Below are positions 25,471-34,135 of a DNA stretch of 38,927 nt, one piece after another. The notes under the pieces were generated by a model, which was not told where the DNA came from, searched no databases, and was given only the letters and a program-made list of their open reading frames with translations. The first letter of the stretch is position 1, and each line of letters starts with the position of its first letter. The stretch is taken from contig JAENWW010000014.1 in the NCBI GenBank assembly GCA_016649875.1, positions 1 to 38,927 on the forward strand, read 5' to 3'. This DNA is from Coriobacteriia bacterium (GTDB lineage Bacteria > Actinomycetota > Coriobacteriia > WRKU01 > JAENWW01). The position numbers and the translations under genes are program-made.

Positions 25471-26061
25471 TTAGCGCAAAGCCGCCATTTGCGCCGGCAA
25501 AATATTGATCCAATAATAAACGGCACCGGCAATCAGGCAGACGAACATGCATGCGGCGAGAGCGCTCCAAACATACTGGGTCTTTTTGAACTGCGCGAAC
25601 GTTTTTTTCGACGCGCCGGTTCGATAGACGCTCCTCCACGCGGAGCCCCACCCACGCCAGCCCATCCACGCCATGAGCCCGACGGTGACTACCGAAATCA
25701 GAACAGCCGATCCGTATGTCATCACTTTTGCGAAAACGGTCGATCTCGGTCCGACGCCGTATACGGCCGAGCGAATCACCGAGTCGGCCACCAACCAGAG
25801 CGGAAAAATAATCGCGCCGGCCCACACACCGTAAGCCGGACCCCACACCGGAGCCATGAAAAATGCCCCCCAGTGAAACTTCGGGAGAACCGGGATTTCC
25901 TCATTTTTGTCCAAAATTTGTGCACCTTGCATTGCAACGGCCTCATGGCCGTTCGCGCACTTGGCTTTTTTCGTACGTCGCACGAGTTTGTTGCAGATGA
26001 TGCAGTAGCCGATCGTGTCTTCGGGATGGATTGCGACCGATCCCTGTTTAATCTTGCTCAC
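25471..26061 (-). CDS. Zinc-ribbon membrane protein of unknown function
   Basis: A 196-residue protein. The N-terminal cytoplasmic part has Cys20-x2-Cys23 and Cys35-x3-His39, probably a small zinc ribbon. Then HWGAFFMAPVWGPAYGVWAG starts the membrane part, a pattern shared by proteins that carry a short soluble domain before clustered helices. Three to four hydrophobic segments follow, the last near residues 168-188. Two positively charged loops face the cytoplasm. The start is a GTG with GAGGAG 6 bases before it. I cannot name the family with certainty and see no enzyme motif. Confidence 0.78.
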   Translation of the reverse strand: MSKIKQGSVAIHPEDTIGYCIICNKLVRRTKKAKCANGHEAVAMQGAQILDKNEEIPVLPKFHWGAFFMAPVWGPAYGVWAGAIIFPLWLVADSVIRSAVYGVGPRSTVFAKVMTYGSAVLISVVTVGLMAWMGWRGWGSAWRSVYRTGASKKTFAQFKKTQYVWSALAACMFVCLIAGAVYYWINILPAQMAALR

Positions 26062-26107
26062 GTATACTCCTCAACTAAGACGCCGCTCACCCTGAACTGT
26101 TTTCAAT

Positions 26108-26848
26108 TTAAGCGAATACCCAACCGATTGCCAGCGCAATGAATACGGCCGGCAGCATATTTGCCACGGGAAGACGTTTGATACCGAGGATATTGAAGCC
26201 TATGGCAACGATGAGGACTCCCCCGATCGCCTCGATTTCCAAAATCGCAACCGCGGGAATCACGTTGCCGGCGAAAAACGCAAGAAGCGCGATGGACCCT
26301 TGTAAAACAAATACGGGGATGACTGAAAATGCAACACCGACGCCTAAGGTGGAAGCGAGGAATATCGAGGTGACGCCGTCGAGAACCGATTTGAGATACA
26401 GCGTCGCGGGATTCCCGAGGCCGTCTTGAACGGCACCTAGAATCGCCATGGCCCCGACGGCGTAGATCAACGACGATGTCACGAATCCTTTGACCATATT
26501 GTGATCGTCGTCATGCCTGCCGAGCCGCAATGAAGATGTCTTCGACCGCAGCCGAAGCCCGAGCTTTTTTAATCGTGTTTCAATGTGCCACCACTCGCCG
26601 AACATTGTGCCCACCACGAGAGAACCCACCAAAATAATGGAGGCGTACATCCCGAGAACATCTTTTCGCGCTCCGAGTTCGAACAGCGCGCTCAGCGCTC
26701 CTGAAAACCCGATTATCATGATGGCGAGCCCGATGGCTTTCTCAGCATTCAGACGGATTCGGGTCGGAATCTTTTTGCCGACCGTCAAGCCCAAGAGGGT
26801 CCCGGCGAGAATCGCAAAAACATTGACAATCGTTCCGATACCCGGCAT
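26108..26848 (-). CDS. DUF554 family membrane protein
   Basis: A 246-residue integral membrane protein of the DUF554 (YdfK/YqgA-like) family. It begins GTIVNVFAILAGTLLGLTVGK, and contains AIGLAIMIIGFSGA, a cytoplasmic loop with GEWWHIE and paired basic residues, then SLIYAVGAMAILGAVQDGL and LDGVTSIFLASTLGVGVAFS. These repeats of small-residue helices are typical. The function of the family is not established; a transport role is often supposed. Its ATG follows the stop codon of the NYN gene with no spacer, so the two are coupled. Confidence 0.88.
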   Translation of the reverse strand: MPGIGTIVNVFAILAGTLLGLTVGKKIPTRIRLNAEKAIGLAIMIIGFSGALSALFELGARKDVLGMYASIILVGSLVVGTMFGEWWHIETRLKKLGLRLRSKTSSLRLGRHDDDHNMVKGFVTSSLIYAVGAMAILGAVQDGLGNPATLYLKSVLDGVTSIFLASTLGVGVAFSVIPVFVLQGSIALLAFFAGNVIPAVAILEIEAIGGVLIVAIGFNILGIKRLPVANMLPAVFIALAIGWVFA

Positions 26849-27358
26849 TTACTCACCATCCTCATCGAGCCAAAGTTTCTCGAGCTCACGCGTTATACCA
26901 CGCGCATTTTTTATCGGCTCTTGCCCTTCGATCACATCAGTATGCATTGTATTCTTCTTGACTGTTTTGTGCGAAATCGGCTCGTCGAAAAGCACATTCG
27001 TCGGTAAAAATTTTACGTGCCGTCCGATATCCTGTGAAATTCGCGCACGCAATCGCATGTCATCGGTGACGACCGTGATGCTTTTGCCTGCTTTACTGCA
27101 ACGAGCGACGATATCGGTATCGGCATCCGGCGCGTACACGATTTTCACCGCGCCCCGCTGCTCGCTTACCGACTGCCATTGGTCTCGGGCGTCGAAGACG
27201 ACCGTATACCTGCCGACGCCCAGCACACGCGAGCCGGCGCTTCCGACGCGTGCGATGAGCATCTCGCGCTGGTTCTCTTTCGAGTACTGCGCCATCTCCT
27301 CATCACGCATGGTTGCATTGTAGCCGTCTATGAAGTACTGCATCATTTCTTTATTCAT
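26849..27358 (-). CDS. NYN-domain (YacP-like) putative ribonuclease
   Basis: A 169-residue protein of the YacP/NYN group, relatives of PIN-domain nucleases. It begins with YFIDGYNATMR, whose Asp11 and Asn14 form the first metal-site motif. VVFDAR and the VYAPDADTDIVARCSK stretch near the middle give the second acid group, and VVTDDMRLRARI the third. In Bacillus the related Rae1 cleaves mRNA on ribosomes, so an RNase role is reasonable but unproven here. Its ATG lies 8 bases inside the preceding permease gene, and the DUF554 gene begins directly after its stop. Confidence 0.82.
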   Translation of the reverse strand: MNKEMMQYFIDGYNATMRDEEMAQYSKENQREMLIARVGSAGSRVLGVGRYTVVFDARDQWQSVSEQRGAVKIVYAPDADTDIVARCSKAGKSITVVTDDMRLRARISQDIGRHVKFLPTNVLFDEPISHKTVKKNTMHTDVIEGQEPIKNARGITRELEKLWLDEDGE

Positions 27359-29753
27359 ATGCTATCGCATCGCGAACCGACACCTGGCTCGCTCTCCATG
27401 CCGGCAACAACGATCCGAGCACAGAGATAATCCAAACCGCAACCAACCACACAACAACACCCGCCCAGCTGAATCTATAGGCAAGTGGCATACCGAGCGC
27501 CGATTCGAGCGCCTTCATCAACCACCATGAAAGCGGATAAGAAACGAGCGCCCCGCCGAACCACGCTATGGTACCGACCACCAGTCCCTGCGTGATGAAG
27601 ATGCCGAATATCGATTTGTGACTCGCGCCTATCGAGCGCATCACGCCGATTTCTCGCGTCGATTCTATGACGGTCAAAGTCATAGAACCCGACAGCCCTA
27701 TCACCCCGACGAGCGCAAGCGCCGAGGCCATGATGATCAAAAACGTGACGAGAATACCGAGTTGCCCTCTCGTCGTATCGAGCTGCTTTACCTGCGTCTG
27801 CACAGACGACGTCGCAAAACCGGCCCTATCGAGTTGCCGCTCGAGATCATTTCCCATGCGGCTCTGCGTCGTTGCCACGACGCCGGAGCCGGCTTTGACC
27901 ACGATGCGCGTAGCCGAGCCCTCGATTCCCATCGCTTTGGCCAAATCGTCGCGATCCATGAACAAATAGGGGCCCATCAGCGAGCCGGTGGCGACACCGA
28001 TGACAGTCCGTTTGAGCACGACACCGTTTATCTCGATATATACCGCGGACCCGGGCGTGAGATAGGGCTCGTCGTTGAAAAGCTCCGTGTTGAGGACGAC
28101 TCCTTTTTCTCCCGGTTTGAGCGCACGCCCCAATGAATACTGAAAATCGAGGACCTTCGTGTTCGCAGGCACACCGAGAGTGAAATAGGACTCGTCTGTC
28201 GTCCCATCCGGTCGGTCGATGGCTGAGCGACCGTCAAGCCACGTCTCGGCATACGTGACGCCGTCGACTTTTTTCGCAGCCGTCATGAGAGAGGATTGCG
28301 GAGCGGCCGTGGAGAGGTTGAGCATGGCATCGTATTTCCACCAAGAGCCGACATTATCGACCGATTGCGTGAGTGATGCACGCGCGGAGAACACCGCCAT
28401 GACCACACCGCTCGCAAGTATCAACGTGGCGAGCGTCAGTGCCAAGCGTCCTTTGTGCGCGAACGTCGAGCGCAACGCCAACGCAGTCGGTCGGGGCAGC
28501 CCGTGGATTTTTGCAAGGAGTCGATCGATGAGACCGTGCCCGTAGTTGTCCCACAACGCATCCGGATTAAATGCATCGACAATCGGGCGCTTGACTCCCG
28601 CGACGATGGGAACGGCGGCGGCCAGAACGGGTACGAGCGTGCCGATACCGACTAGAACCACCATCACCCATGTGGGATAACTGCTGTCGTAAACATGGAA
28701 ATTCAAAACACTCGCGGCATACTGTATGAATTTGTGCCCGAACAGCACTCCGAAAGGCATACCGACTATCACGCCGAGCACACCGTACAAAAAGACAAGT
28801 CCGACATACATGCGAGCGATTTGCCAACGCTGCCCACCGATTGCCTTCATGATGCCGAGTTGCCGAGTCTGCTGCACAAGGATTGCGCTCGTCGTCGTGA
28901 CGACGAGAAAACCTGAAAGAGCGAGCGCCATCAATGCCATCGCCAGCAAAAGCACCGATACGGCTTTGAAAATGTCGCCGAAAAAGTGAGAACCGGGAAT
29001 CGGTACGCTCATACGTTCGACCGTAATGCCGATCGGGCGCACTACCTCGTCGCGAATTTTCGCGCCGATGCGTGCCGCCTCCACTCGATTAGAACTCGAA
29101 TCGACGTCGATGAGGATATCGTTGAATTCCTCAGGCTCCGCAAGGCTCGTCAGCGTATCCATGGAGACATAACCGGTGACTTGCCGGTAGAACCGCGAAG
29201 GAATCGAATTGAGGTCATGGACAAATCCGGCGATGCGAAGTTTTGCGGTACCGTTCTGAGTTTCCACCTCCACCGTGTCGCCGATATTATACGAATACAG
29301 GGCGGTGGCTCCGCCCTCGATGACAATCTCCCCTTTTTTGGGAGGCCAGTGGCTCGAATCAGTATTGAGGATGCGACCCGGTTTGGAATTGAAGTCGGAT
29401 AATGCATCTATTTCGAGCTTCTCCCATTCGCCCGTGTTGACGACGGCATCGGCATTCGCCGGTAGTTGACGAATCCTCCCTATCACGATACGTCGACCGG
29501 TGGCGCGAACGACATCCTTGCGTTTTTTGATTTTGTCGATGACACTTTGCCCGACATCGCTCGTCCGCATATTTATCGACGCGCGATCGCTTGCGGCATA
29601 ATCGCGAGCGAATTCACGCAGTAGGACTTGGCGGGCTCCCAAAATGGCGCCCGTGGCGAAAATGCCCACCGCAATCGAGAGAACCACGAGCGCGGTGCGA
29701 GAACGATTGCTCGTCAAATCACGAAACACTTTTTTCCAACGAACGGAGCTCAC
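27351..29753 (-). CDS. MacB/FtsX-type ABC transporter permease
   Basis: An 800-residue permease with two FtsX domains. One N-terminal helix (about residues 17-38) leads into a large outer MacB-like domain. The first FtsX core carries LGIMKAIGGQRWQIARMYVG, helices follow, then a second outer domain, and the C-terminal FtsX core carries IGVMRSIGASHKSIFGIF before the last helices. Such mechanotransmission transporters export or extract lipoproteins, peptides or antibiotics rather than importing. The start is a GTG 3 bases after the ATPase gene. The substrate is unknown. Its end overlaps the NYN gene. Confidence 0.92.
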   Translation of the reverse strand: MSSVRWKKVFRDLTSNRSRTALVVLSIAVGIFATGAILGARQVLLREFARDYAASDRASINMRTSDVGQSVIDKIKKRKDVVRATGRRIVIGRIRQLPANADAVVNTGEWEKLEIDALSDFNSKPGRILNTDSSHWPPKKGEIVIEGGATALYSYNIGDTVEVETQNGTAKLRIAGFVHDLNSIPSRFYRQVTGYVSMDTLTSLAEPEEFNDILIDVDSSSNRVEAARIGAKIRDEVVRPIGITVERMSVPIPGSHFFGDIFKAVSVLLLAMALMALALSGFLVVTTTSAILVQQTRQLGIMKAIGGQRWQIARMYVGLVFLYGVLGVIVGMPFGVLFGHKFIQYAASVLNFHVYDSSYPTWVMVVLVGIGTLVPVLAAAVPIVAGVKRPIVDAFNPDALWDNYGHGLIDRLLAKIHGLPRPTALALRSTFAHKGRLALTLATLILASGVVMAVFSARASLTQSVDNVGSWWKYDAMLNLSTAAPQSSLMTAAKKVDGVTYAETWLDGRSAIDRPDGTTDESYFTLGVPANTKVLDFQYSLGRALKPGEKGVVLNTELFNDEPYLTPGSAVYIEINGVVLKRTVIGVATGSLMGPYLFMDRDDLAKAMGIEGSATRIVVKAGSGVVATTQSRMGNDLERQLDRAGFATSSVQTQVKQLDTTRGQLGILVTFLIIMASALALVGVIGLSGSMTLTVIESTREIGVMRSIGASHKSIFGIFITQGLVVGTIAWFGGALVSYPLSWWLMKALESALGMPLAYRFSWAGVVVWLVAVWIISVLGSLLPAWRASQVSVRDAIAYE

Positions 29754-29756
29754 GCG

Positions 29757-30446
29757 TTACCGCCTGACGTCATAAAGAATATGTCCGTCGACGACGTTGA
29801 GCGTTCGGGTCACTCTGGCGGCCAAATCATTGTCATGCGTGACCATGACGATAGTTTTCCCGTTTTTCACAAGTCGTTCGAAAAGTTCGAAGACCGAATC
29901 GGCGGTTTTCGAGTCGAGGTTGCCGGTCGGCTCATCGGCCACGATAAGCGGCGGATCGTTTGCAAGTGCGCGGGCAATCGCCACGCGCTGCTGCTGTCCC
30001 CCGGATAACGCCGCCGGCATTTTATGCGCCTGATCCACCATTTCGACTTGTTCGAGGTAGTGCAGGGCACGATCGAGTCGCTCATCACTGCGATACATGC
30101 CGCAAAAATCCATGGGAAGCATGACGTTTTCGACAACGGTAAGCGTCGGCAAAAGCTGGAAGAACTGGAATACCACTCCGACCGCTTTACCACGCCAAAC
30201 AGCGAGCTGATTCTCATTGAAAGTGTGCACGGGAGCGCCTTCGACGAATATTTCGCCACTTGTCGGATGGTCGATTCCGGTAATCATGTTGATGAGCGTC
30301 GTTTTACCCGAGCCCGATTTACCGATAAGCCCTATGAACTCTCCGGGAAAAACTTCTAAATCGACCCCGCGCAGTGCAGTGAAGGGGATTTCGCCCTTAT
30401 CGTAGGTTTTTGTGACATTTTTCAGATGAATGAGTAGATCTGCCAT
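29757..30446 (-). CDS. ABC transporter ATP-binding protein, MacB/LolD type
   Basis: A 229-residue ATPase that drives the permease encoded next to it. Walker [14 protein letters not shown]-loop [13 protein letters not shown], the signature [15 protein letters not shown], Walker [12 protein letters not shown] and the switch histidine in VMVTHD are all present. The frame is open 204 bases further upstream, but that stretch is unlike the family and runs through the sRNA region; ATG at 30446 has GGGG six bases before it and gives the family's normal start [17 protein letters not shown]. The gene heads the long minus-strand run that ends near 22012. Confidence 0.94.
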   Translation of the reverse strand: MADLLIHLKNVTKTYDKGEIPFTALRGVDLEVFPGEFIGLIGKSGSGKTTLINMITGIDHPTSGEIFVEGAPVHTFNENQLAVWRGKAVGVVFQFFQLLPTLTVVENVMLPMDFCGMYRSDERLDRALHYLEQVEMVDQAHKMPAALSGGQQQRVAIARALANDPPLIVADEPTGNLDSKTADSVFELFERLVKNGKTIVMVTHDNDLAARVTRTLNVVDGHILYDVRR

Positions 30447-30527
30447 CATAAACCCCAAAAAATAACAGGACGGAATACTTATTTTATGATACCCCAGCGC
30501 ACAGGGTTTTGCGTGTGCCGTGCATAC

Positions 30528-30557
30528 AAAAAAAGTCCGCCTCTCGGGCGGACTTTT
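30528..30557 (-). terminator. Terminator of the candidate small RNA (and of rsgA read-through)
   Basis: AAAAGTCCGCC (30531-30541) pairs perfectly with GGCGGACTTTT (30547-30557) around a 5-base loop, with seven T at its minus-strand end. It also has a short T run on the plus strand, so it may work in both directions. Confidence 0.93.
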
Positions 30558-30616
30558 ACTACTTGAAATAAGGGGGCGTTTGTCAATTAGAGGGGGGAGG
30601 TACCAACAAACGCCCC
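30528..30616 (-). ncRNA. Candidate small RNA resembling actinobacterial 6C RNA
   Basis: On the minus strand a perfect 11-bp stem pairs GGGGCGTTTGT (30573-30583, plus strand) with ACAAACGCCCC (30606-30616). Its 22-base loop reads, in the transcript, GGUACCUCCCCCCUCUAAUU, with six C in a row. A second hairpin with an 11-bp stem and a run of seven T follows. An extended -10 is placed so that transcription would begin at or next to 30616, giving about 89 nt. 6C RNAs of Actinobacteria have C6 loops; here only the first loop qualifies. The open loop could pair with GGAGG ribosome sites. No reading frame is found in it. Confidence 0.68.
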
Positions 30617-30622
30617 GAATGA

Positions 30623-30650
30623 AGACTAACACGTTGAAAAACCAATGCAA
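30623..30650 (-). promoter_or_regulatory. Extended -10 promoter of the candidate small RNA
   Basis: On the minus strand TGTTAGTCT gives a TGn extension before TAGTCT (30623-30628), with TTGCAT (30645-30650) 16 bases upstream. Seven bases downstream of the -10 is the first G of the hairpin at 30616. The -10 matches four of six consensus bases, so the case rests on spacing and on the RNA structure. Confidence 0.42.
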
Positions 30651-30714
30651 CAGATTCCGTCACATATAACAATTTCTCCACATACGTTTTATGCTTCGAA
30701 TTCCCCGAGAGCCT

Positions 30715-31821
30715 TCAGCCGCGTCCGCTGCGCTTTCGCGCAGGCCTGCTTTCCTTGCGATTCCACGACTGTTCATCACGCATTCGAGCCAGATCGTCCA
30801 ACTCATTCACGAGTGTGAGATAGCGTTCAACTCGCGTCGCGGCGATAGTACCTGCCACAACCCCGCCGCGCACGGCGCAACCCGGTTCGTTGATGTGGGC
30901 GCAGTCGGCGAATTTACAGCTTGCGGCCGCCTCGGCGACCTCGGGAAACGCCAAGTCCAGACCCCTGTCACCGCGCCACAAAGCTATGGAGCGCATCCCC
31001 GGAGTATCGATGAGAACGCCTCCGTTCGGGATCTCGACGATCTCTCGCGCGACGGTGGTATGACGCCCTTTGTCGTCGACCATGCGCACTTCGCCGGTTT
31101 CTTGCATTTCAAAACCCACGAGTCTGTTGGCGAGCGTGGATTTCCCCACACCCGACGCGCCGACCATGGCCGCAGTCATTCCCGGTTCGATGAGGTCTTT
31201 GACTTCATCGACACCGACGTGCGTCACCGCGCTTTCCACGATGACGCGCGCTCCCGCGCTGACCGATCGCGCCAATGCGATCTGACCGTCCAGCGCCTGA
31301 TCATTCTCGATGAGATCGACCTTGGTCAACACGATGACGGGAGTGGCGCCGCTTTCGAAAGCTATCACCAACTCACGTTCGAGACGAGCGACATTGACCC
31401 CCGAGCCGGAGAGCGCTTGGACGAGGAACACCACATCGATGTTGGCGATGACGACTTGCTCGTTGGCGATGTCTGCGGGGTCTTTGCGCGTAAACGTTCC
31501 GTGACGCGGCAAGATCGCTTCGATGATGGGCATCTCATGACTTGCAGGCGATACGAGCGCCACCCAATCGCCGACGGCTGCGCGAGAAGCGGCATCGCGT
31601 TTGCCCGCTTTCAAGAGATGATTCGAAGGCTCTACTCGGCCGGTCCCTCGCCTGCTCGACGCAAGCGGCAAGCCGCGATCGACGCGAACGATGCGCGCTA
31701 AAAATGAATCGGGGATAGCGAGGGAAGCGAATAGTTCGAGAGTTTTTTCATCACAACCGAGGTGGTCGAAGTGATACTTCGACTCGCCCTCATCATGTTC
31801 ATATAGGTGCGTATCTGTCAT
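30715..31821 (-). CDS. rsgA: Ribosome small-subunit-dependent GTPase A
   Basis: RsgA (YjeQ), 368 residues, a circularly permuted GTPase that helps 30S subunit maturation. After an OB-type N-terminal domain the motifs come in permuted order: G4 TKVD (166-169), G1 GASGVGKS (221-228), G3 DTPG (272-275). The C-terminal zinc finger uses Cys302, Cys307, His309 and Cys315 (CKFADCAH..EPGC). The C-terminus is very basic (RKESRPARKRSGRG), fitting rRNA contact. The ATG at 31821 is chosen; an in-frame TTG at 31830 is the alternative. The ribosome site is weak. The candidate sRNA follows 98 bases after its stop. Confidence 0.96.
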   Translation of the reverse strand: MTDTHLYEHDEGESKYHFDHLGCDEKTLELFASLAIPDSFLARIVRVDRGLPLASSRRGTGRVEPSNHLLKAGKRDAASRAAVGDWVALVSPASHEMPIIEAILPRHGTFTRKDPADIANEQVVIANIDVVFLVQALSGSGVNVARLERELVIAFESGATPVIVLTKVDLIENDQALDGQIALARSVSAGARVIVESAVTHVGVDEVKDLIEPGMTAAMVGASGVGKSTLANRLVGFEMQETGEVRMVDDKGRHTTVAREIVEIPNGGVLIDTPGMRSIALWRGDRGLDLAFPEVAEAAASCKFADCAHINEPGCAVRGGVVAGTIAATRVERYLTLVNELDDLARMRDEQSWNRKESRPARKRSGRG

Positions 31822-31849
31822 AGAACCCAATCATACTATATGAAACACG

Positions 31850-32509
31850 CTAGAGCGATTGCAGCACACCTTGCCCGAGACCACGCCACAGATACAGCGA
31901 AGCACAGGTGCGATATGGCATCCAGTCCTGCGAAATTGCTTCGATCATGGCTTTGGGAGCAGTACTTTCGAGACCTTTGAGCGCGCAGACACTGCTGTGT
32001 AGGCCTCCGTCGTCGAGGGCGAACACGTCTTCTCTGGCGAGTGCGAAAATCAAAAACATTTCAGCGGTCCAACGTCCGATTCCTTTGACTTGGACCAGCT
32101 GCTCGATGATTTCCTCATCGTCAAGAGTGGCGAGTCGCTCGAAGTCGATGCGACCCGTCGTCACACAGTGGCTCAAATCTTTGATGTAGAGCGCTTTGCG
32201 TTCGGAAAAACCGCACGCCCGCATCGCCTCGACATCCAGAGCCTCGACGACTTCGAGCGTGACCGCATGTTCACACAGCATATCAAAGCGCGCCCAGATA
32301 CTTCGTGCAGCCGACAGGGAAATCTGCTGATCGCATATGGCACGAGCAAGCGAAAAGAACCCATCGGCCTCGATATCGACGCGCACTTCACCGACCGATT
32401 CGATTAAGCGTGCCATGTCCTCATCAGCATCGGCGAGATAACGTGATTCGACGCTCTCAGGATAAAATATGAGCGTGGAATTGGGATTTGTGTAAGTTGG
32501 GCGAACCAT
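31850..32509 (-). CDS. DNA-3-methyladenine glycosylase, HhH-GPD (AlkA-type)
   Basis: A 219-residue base-excision repair glycosylase. FFSLARAICDQQISLSAARSIWARF starts the helical fold, with the conserved paired Gln. The helix-hairpin-helix is VQVKGIGRWTAEMFLIFAL (about 139-157), and the catalytic aspartate is expected at Asp167 in FALDDGGL. It lacks the extra N-terminal domain of E. coli AlkA, as do many bacterial AlkA-like enzymes. It removes alkylated bases from DNA. The gene diverges from a glycosyltransferase gene with only 25 bases between the two start codons, so both leaders are very short or the promoters lie within coding sequence. Confidence 0.92.
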   Translation of the reverse strand: MVRPTYTNPNSTLIFYPESVESRYLADADEDMARLIESVGEVRVDIEADGFFSLARAICDQQISLSAARSIWARFDMLCEHAVTLEVVEALDVEAMRACGFSERKALYIKDLSHCVTTGRIDFERLATLDDEEIIEQLVQVKGIGRWTAEMFLIFALAREDVFALDDGGLHSSVCALKGLESTAPKAMIEAISQDWMPYRTCASLYLWRGLGQGVLQSL

Positions 32510-32534
32510 AATGGGCTAATGCTACCATAGAGCC

Positions 32535-33710
32535 ATGCGAATCGGACTGTTCTCAGATACATACACACCGGAGATAAACGGGGTGGTCTCCTCGATGCTC
32601 ATGCTGCGAGAGGGACTCGAGGCGCGCGGACACGAGGTCTGGATTTTCGCACCGACCAATCCGTTGAACGATGAGATCGACGACCATATCATCCGTATTT
32701 CCAGTCTTCCGCTGGTGCTTTTGCCGGAGCGCCGTGTCGCAACTCCGTTGGAGCTCGGGATAATGCGCAAGATTCGCTCACTCAATCTCGACATCATCCA
32801 TACTCAGACGGAGTTCGGCGTGGGCTCTTACGGTTTTCGCGCCGCACGCAGGTATCATATCCCCCATATTCACACTTCCCATACGACATGGGAGGAATAC
32901 ACCCACTACGTAACGCGTGGCATGTTCGACGGGACCGCCAAAAACGCCGTCCGTATCTACACGAAGGTGATATTCGATCGATGCACGCGTATCGTCGCTC
33001 CCACCGTCAAAACAAAGGAATTGCTGCTCAGCTACAAAGTCGCTGTGCCCATCGATGTGGTTCCGACGGGCGTCGATTTGATACGGTTCTTTCCTGCCAA
33101 CACAAGTTCTGCGCCGCATACCGGCGGCGGTGACCCGTTAGCCAAACTCAAGCACCGGCTCGGCACCGACCGATTCGAGCACACCATACTCTCTTTGGGA
33201 CGCATCGCTCCCGAAAAATCAATCGTCGAACTGTTCGATTTGATGACGCCCTATCTTAAAGCCCACTCAGACGCCTGTTTTCTCGTAGTCGGTGACGGCC
33301 CTTCGCGCAGCGACCTCGAGCACTTGGCGAAAAAGCGATGCCTCGTCGAGCAGATCATCTTCACCGGTGAACTTCCTTGGGATCGAATTCCGAACTATTA
33401 CCGAATCGCCGACGTGCTCGTCGGCAACTCGCACAGCGAAACACAAGGCCTCACCTTCATCGAAGCGATTGCCTCGGGTGTGCCGCTCGTCGTTCGCTAT
33501 AACACCTGTTTCGACGGAATTTTGGAAAACGGAGTATCCGGCACACTGTTCACGGAAAATGGCGAGTTCGAACCGGCTCTTCATGCGATTCTTACCGACC
33601 ACGAGTTACGCGTAGCCCGCATTCGAGCGGGCATCGAAGCGGCGGCGACCGTATCCAAGGATCGGTTCATCGAGGATATCGAAACCGTCTATGAAAAGGC
33701 TAGACCTTAA
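32535..33710 (+). CDS. Glycosyltransferase family 4
   Basis: A 391-residue GT-B enzyme. MRIGLFSDTYTPEINGVVSSM is the usual start of diacylglycerol or phosphatidylinositol glycosyltransferases of the MgtA/PimB group. HTSHTTWEEYTHY lies in the N-terminal domain. The C-terminal domain has LGRIAPEKSI, VGDGPSRSDLE, FTGELPWDRIPNYYRIADV and SHSETQGLTFIEAIASG with the nucleotide-sugar E-x7-E motif near residues 300-308. It probably transfers a sugar to a membrane lipid at the inner face of the membrane. The sugar and acceptor are not fixed by sequence. The last 11 bases overlap the convergent small membrane-protein gene. Confidence 0.93.
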   Translation: MRIGLFSDTYTPEINGVVSSMLMLREGLEARGHEVWIFAPTNPLNDEIDDHIIRISSLPLVLLPERRVATPLELGIMRKIRSLNLDIIHTQTEFGVGSYGFRAARRYHIPHIHTSHTTWEEYTHYVTRGMFDGTAKNAVRIYTKVIFDRCTRIVAPTVKTKELLLSYKVAVPIDVVPTGVDLIRFFPANTSSAPHTGGGDPLAKLKHRLGTDRFEHTILSLGRIAPEKSIVELFDLMTPYLKAHSDACFLVVGDGPSRSDLEHLAKKRCLVEQIIFTGELPWDRIPNYYRIADVLVGNSHSETQGLTFIEAIASGVPLVVRYNTCFDGILENGVSGTLFTENGEFEPALHAILTDHELRVARIRAGIEAAATVSKDRFIEDIETVYEKARP

Positions 33711-34125
33711 TTTCAGCGGTACCGACTCTGAAGAACTGGATGAGAAACCCGACACCGGCCGCAATGAGCGCGGAACCCAGGCCGACATAAAACATCGCTA
33801 TCCAACGCTCGGGCATGAGTTTGAAACTGCGCACGGTGATACCGAGCGTGATCATAAAAACCATGATCACATACGATTGAACGTCGAAAAATTTAAACAC
33901 CCACACACGGTGCTCTTTATAGTCCCTGATTCGGTCGGTGTGTTTTTTGACCATGCGACCGAAAATGAAAAAGAAGAACAGGCAAAACACCACCAGGGCA
34001 ATGGTGACATTGACCACATGCCAAATACCATGCGAGGCCTGCGCCCCTATACGCAAAATGTTCACACCGGCGATCATCCATACGATGCCGGCAATCAATA
34101 TCAGATAGTTCTTTTTGACTTTCAA
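33700..34125 (-). CDS. Four-helix membrane protein of unknown function
   Basis: A protein of about 141 residues with four hydrophobic segments (about residues 7-25, 33-53, 77-95 and 104-128) and basic loops (GRMVKKHTDRIRDYKEHR). The start is uncertain. A TTG at 34125 has GAGGTG six bases before it and gives a normal N-terminus (KVKKNYLIL); GTG at 34134 and ATG at 34158, the latter inside the preceding gene, are alternatives without a ribosome site. It starts 10 bases after the radical SAM gene. I recognise no family. Codon use is like the upstream native genes rather than the cluster that follows. Confidence 0.72.
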   Translation of the reverse strand: MKVKKNYLILIAGIVWMIAGVNILRIGAQASHGIWHVVNVTIALVVFCLFFFFIFGRMVKKHTDRIRDYKEHRVWVFKFFDVQSYVIMVFMITLGITVRSFKLMPERWIAMFYVGLGSALIAAGVGFLIQFFRVGTAEIKV

Positions 34126-34135
34126 GAAATGCACC

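Noticed and set aside
30447-30650. N-terminal extension of the ABC ATPase into the intergenic region
   Set aside because: The extra 68 residues do not resemble the family, and the ribosome site and the family start both lie at 30446; the region is better read as an sRNA.
30691-31701. Long plus-strand frame opposite rsgA (336 residues)
   Set aside because: rsgA has all its GTPase motifs, and the opposite frame shows none and has skewed composition.
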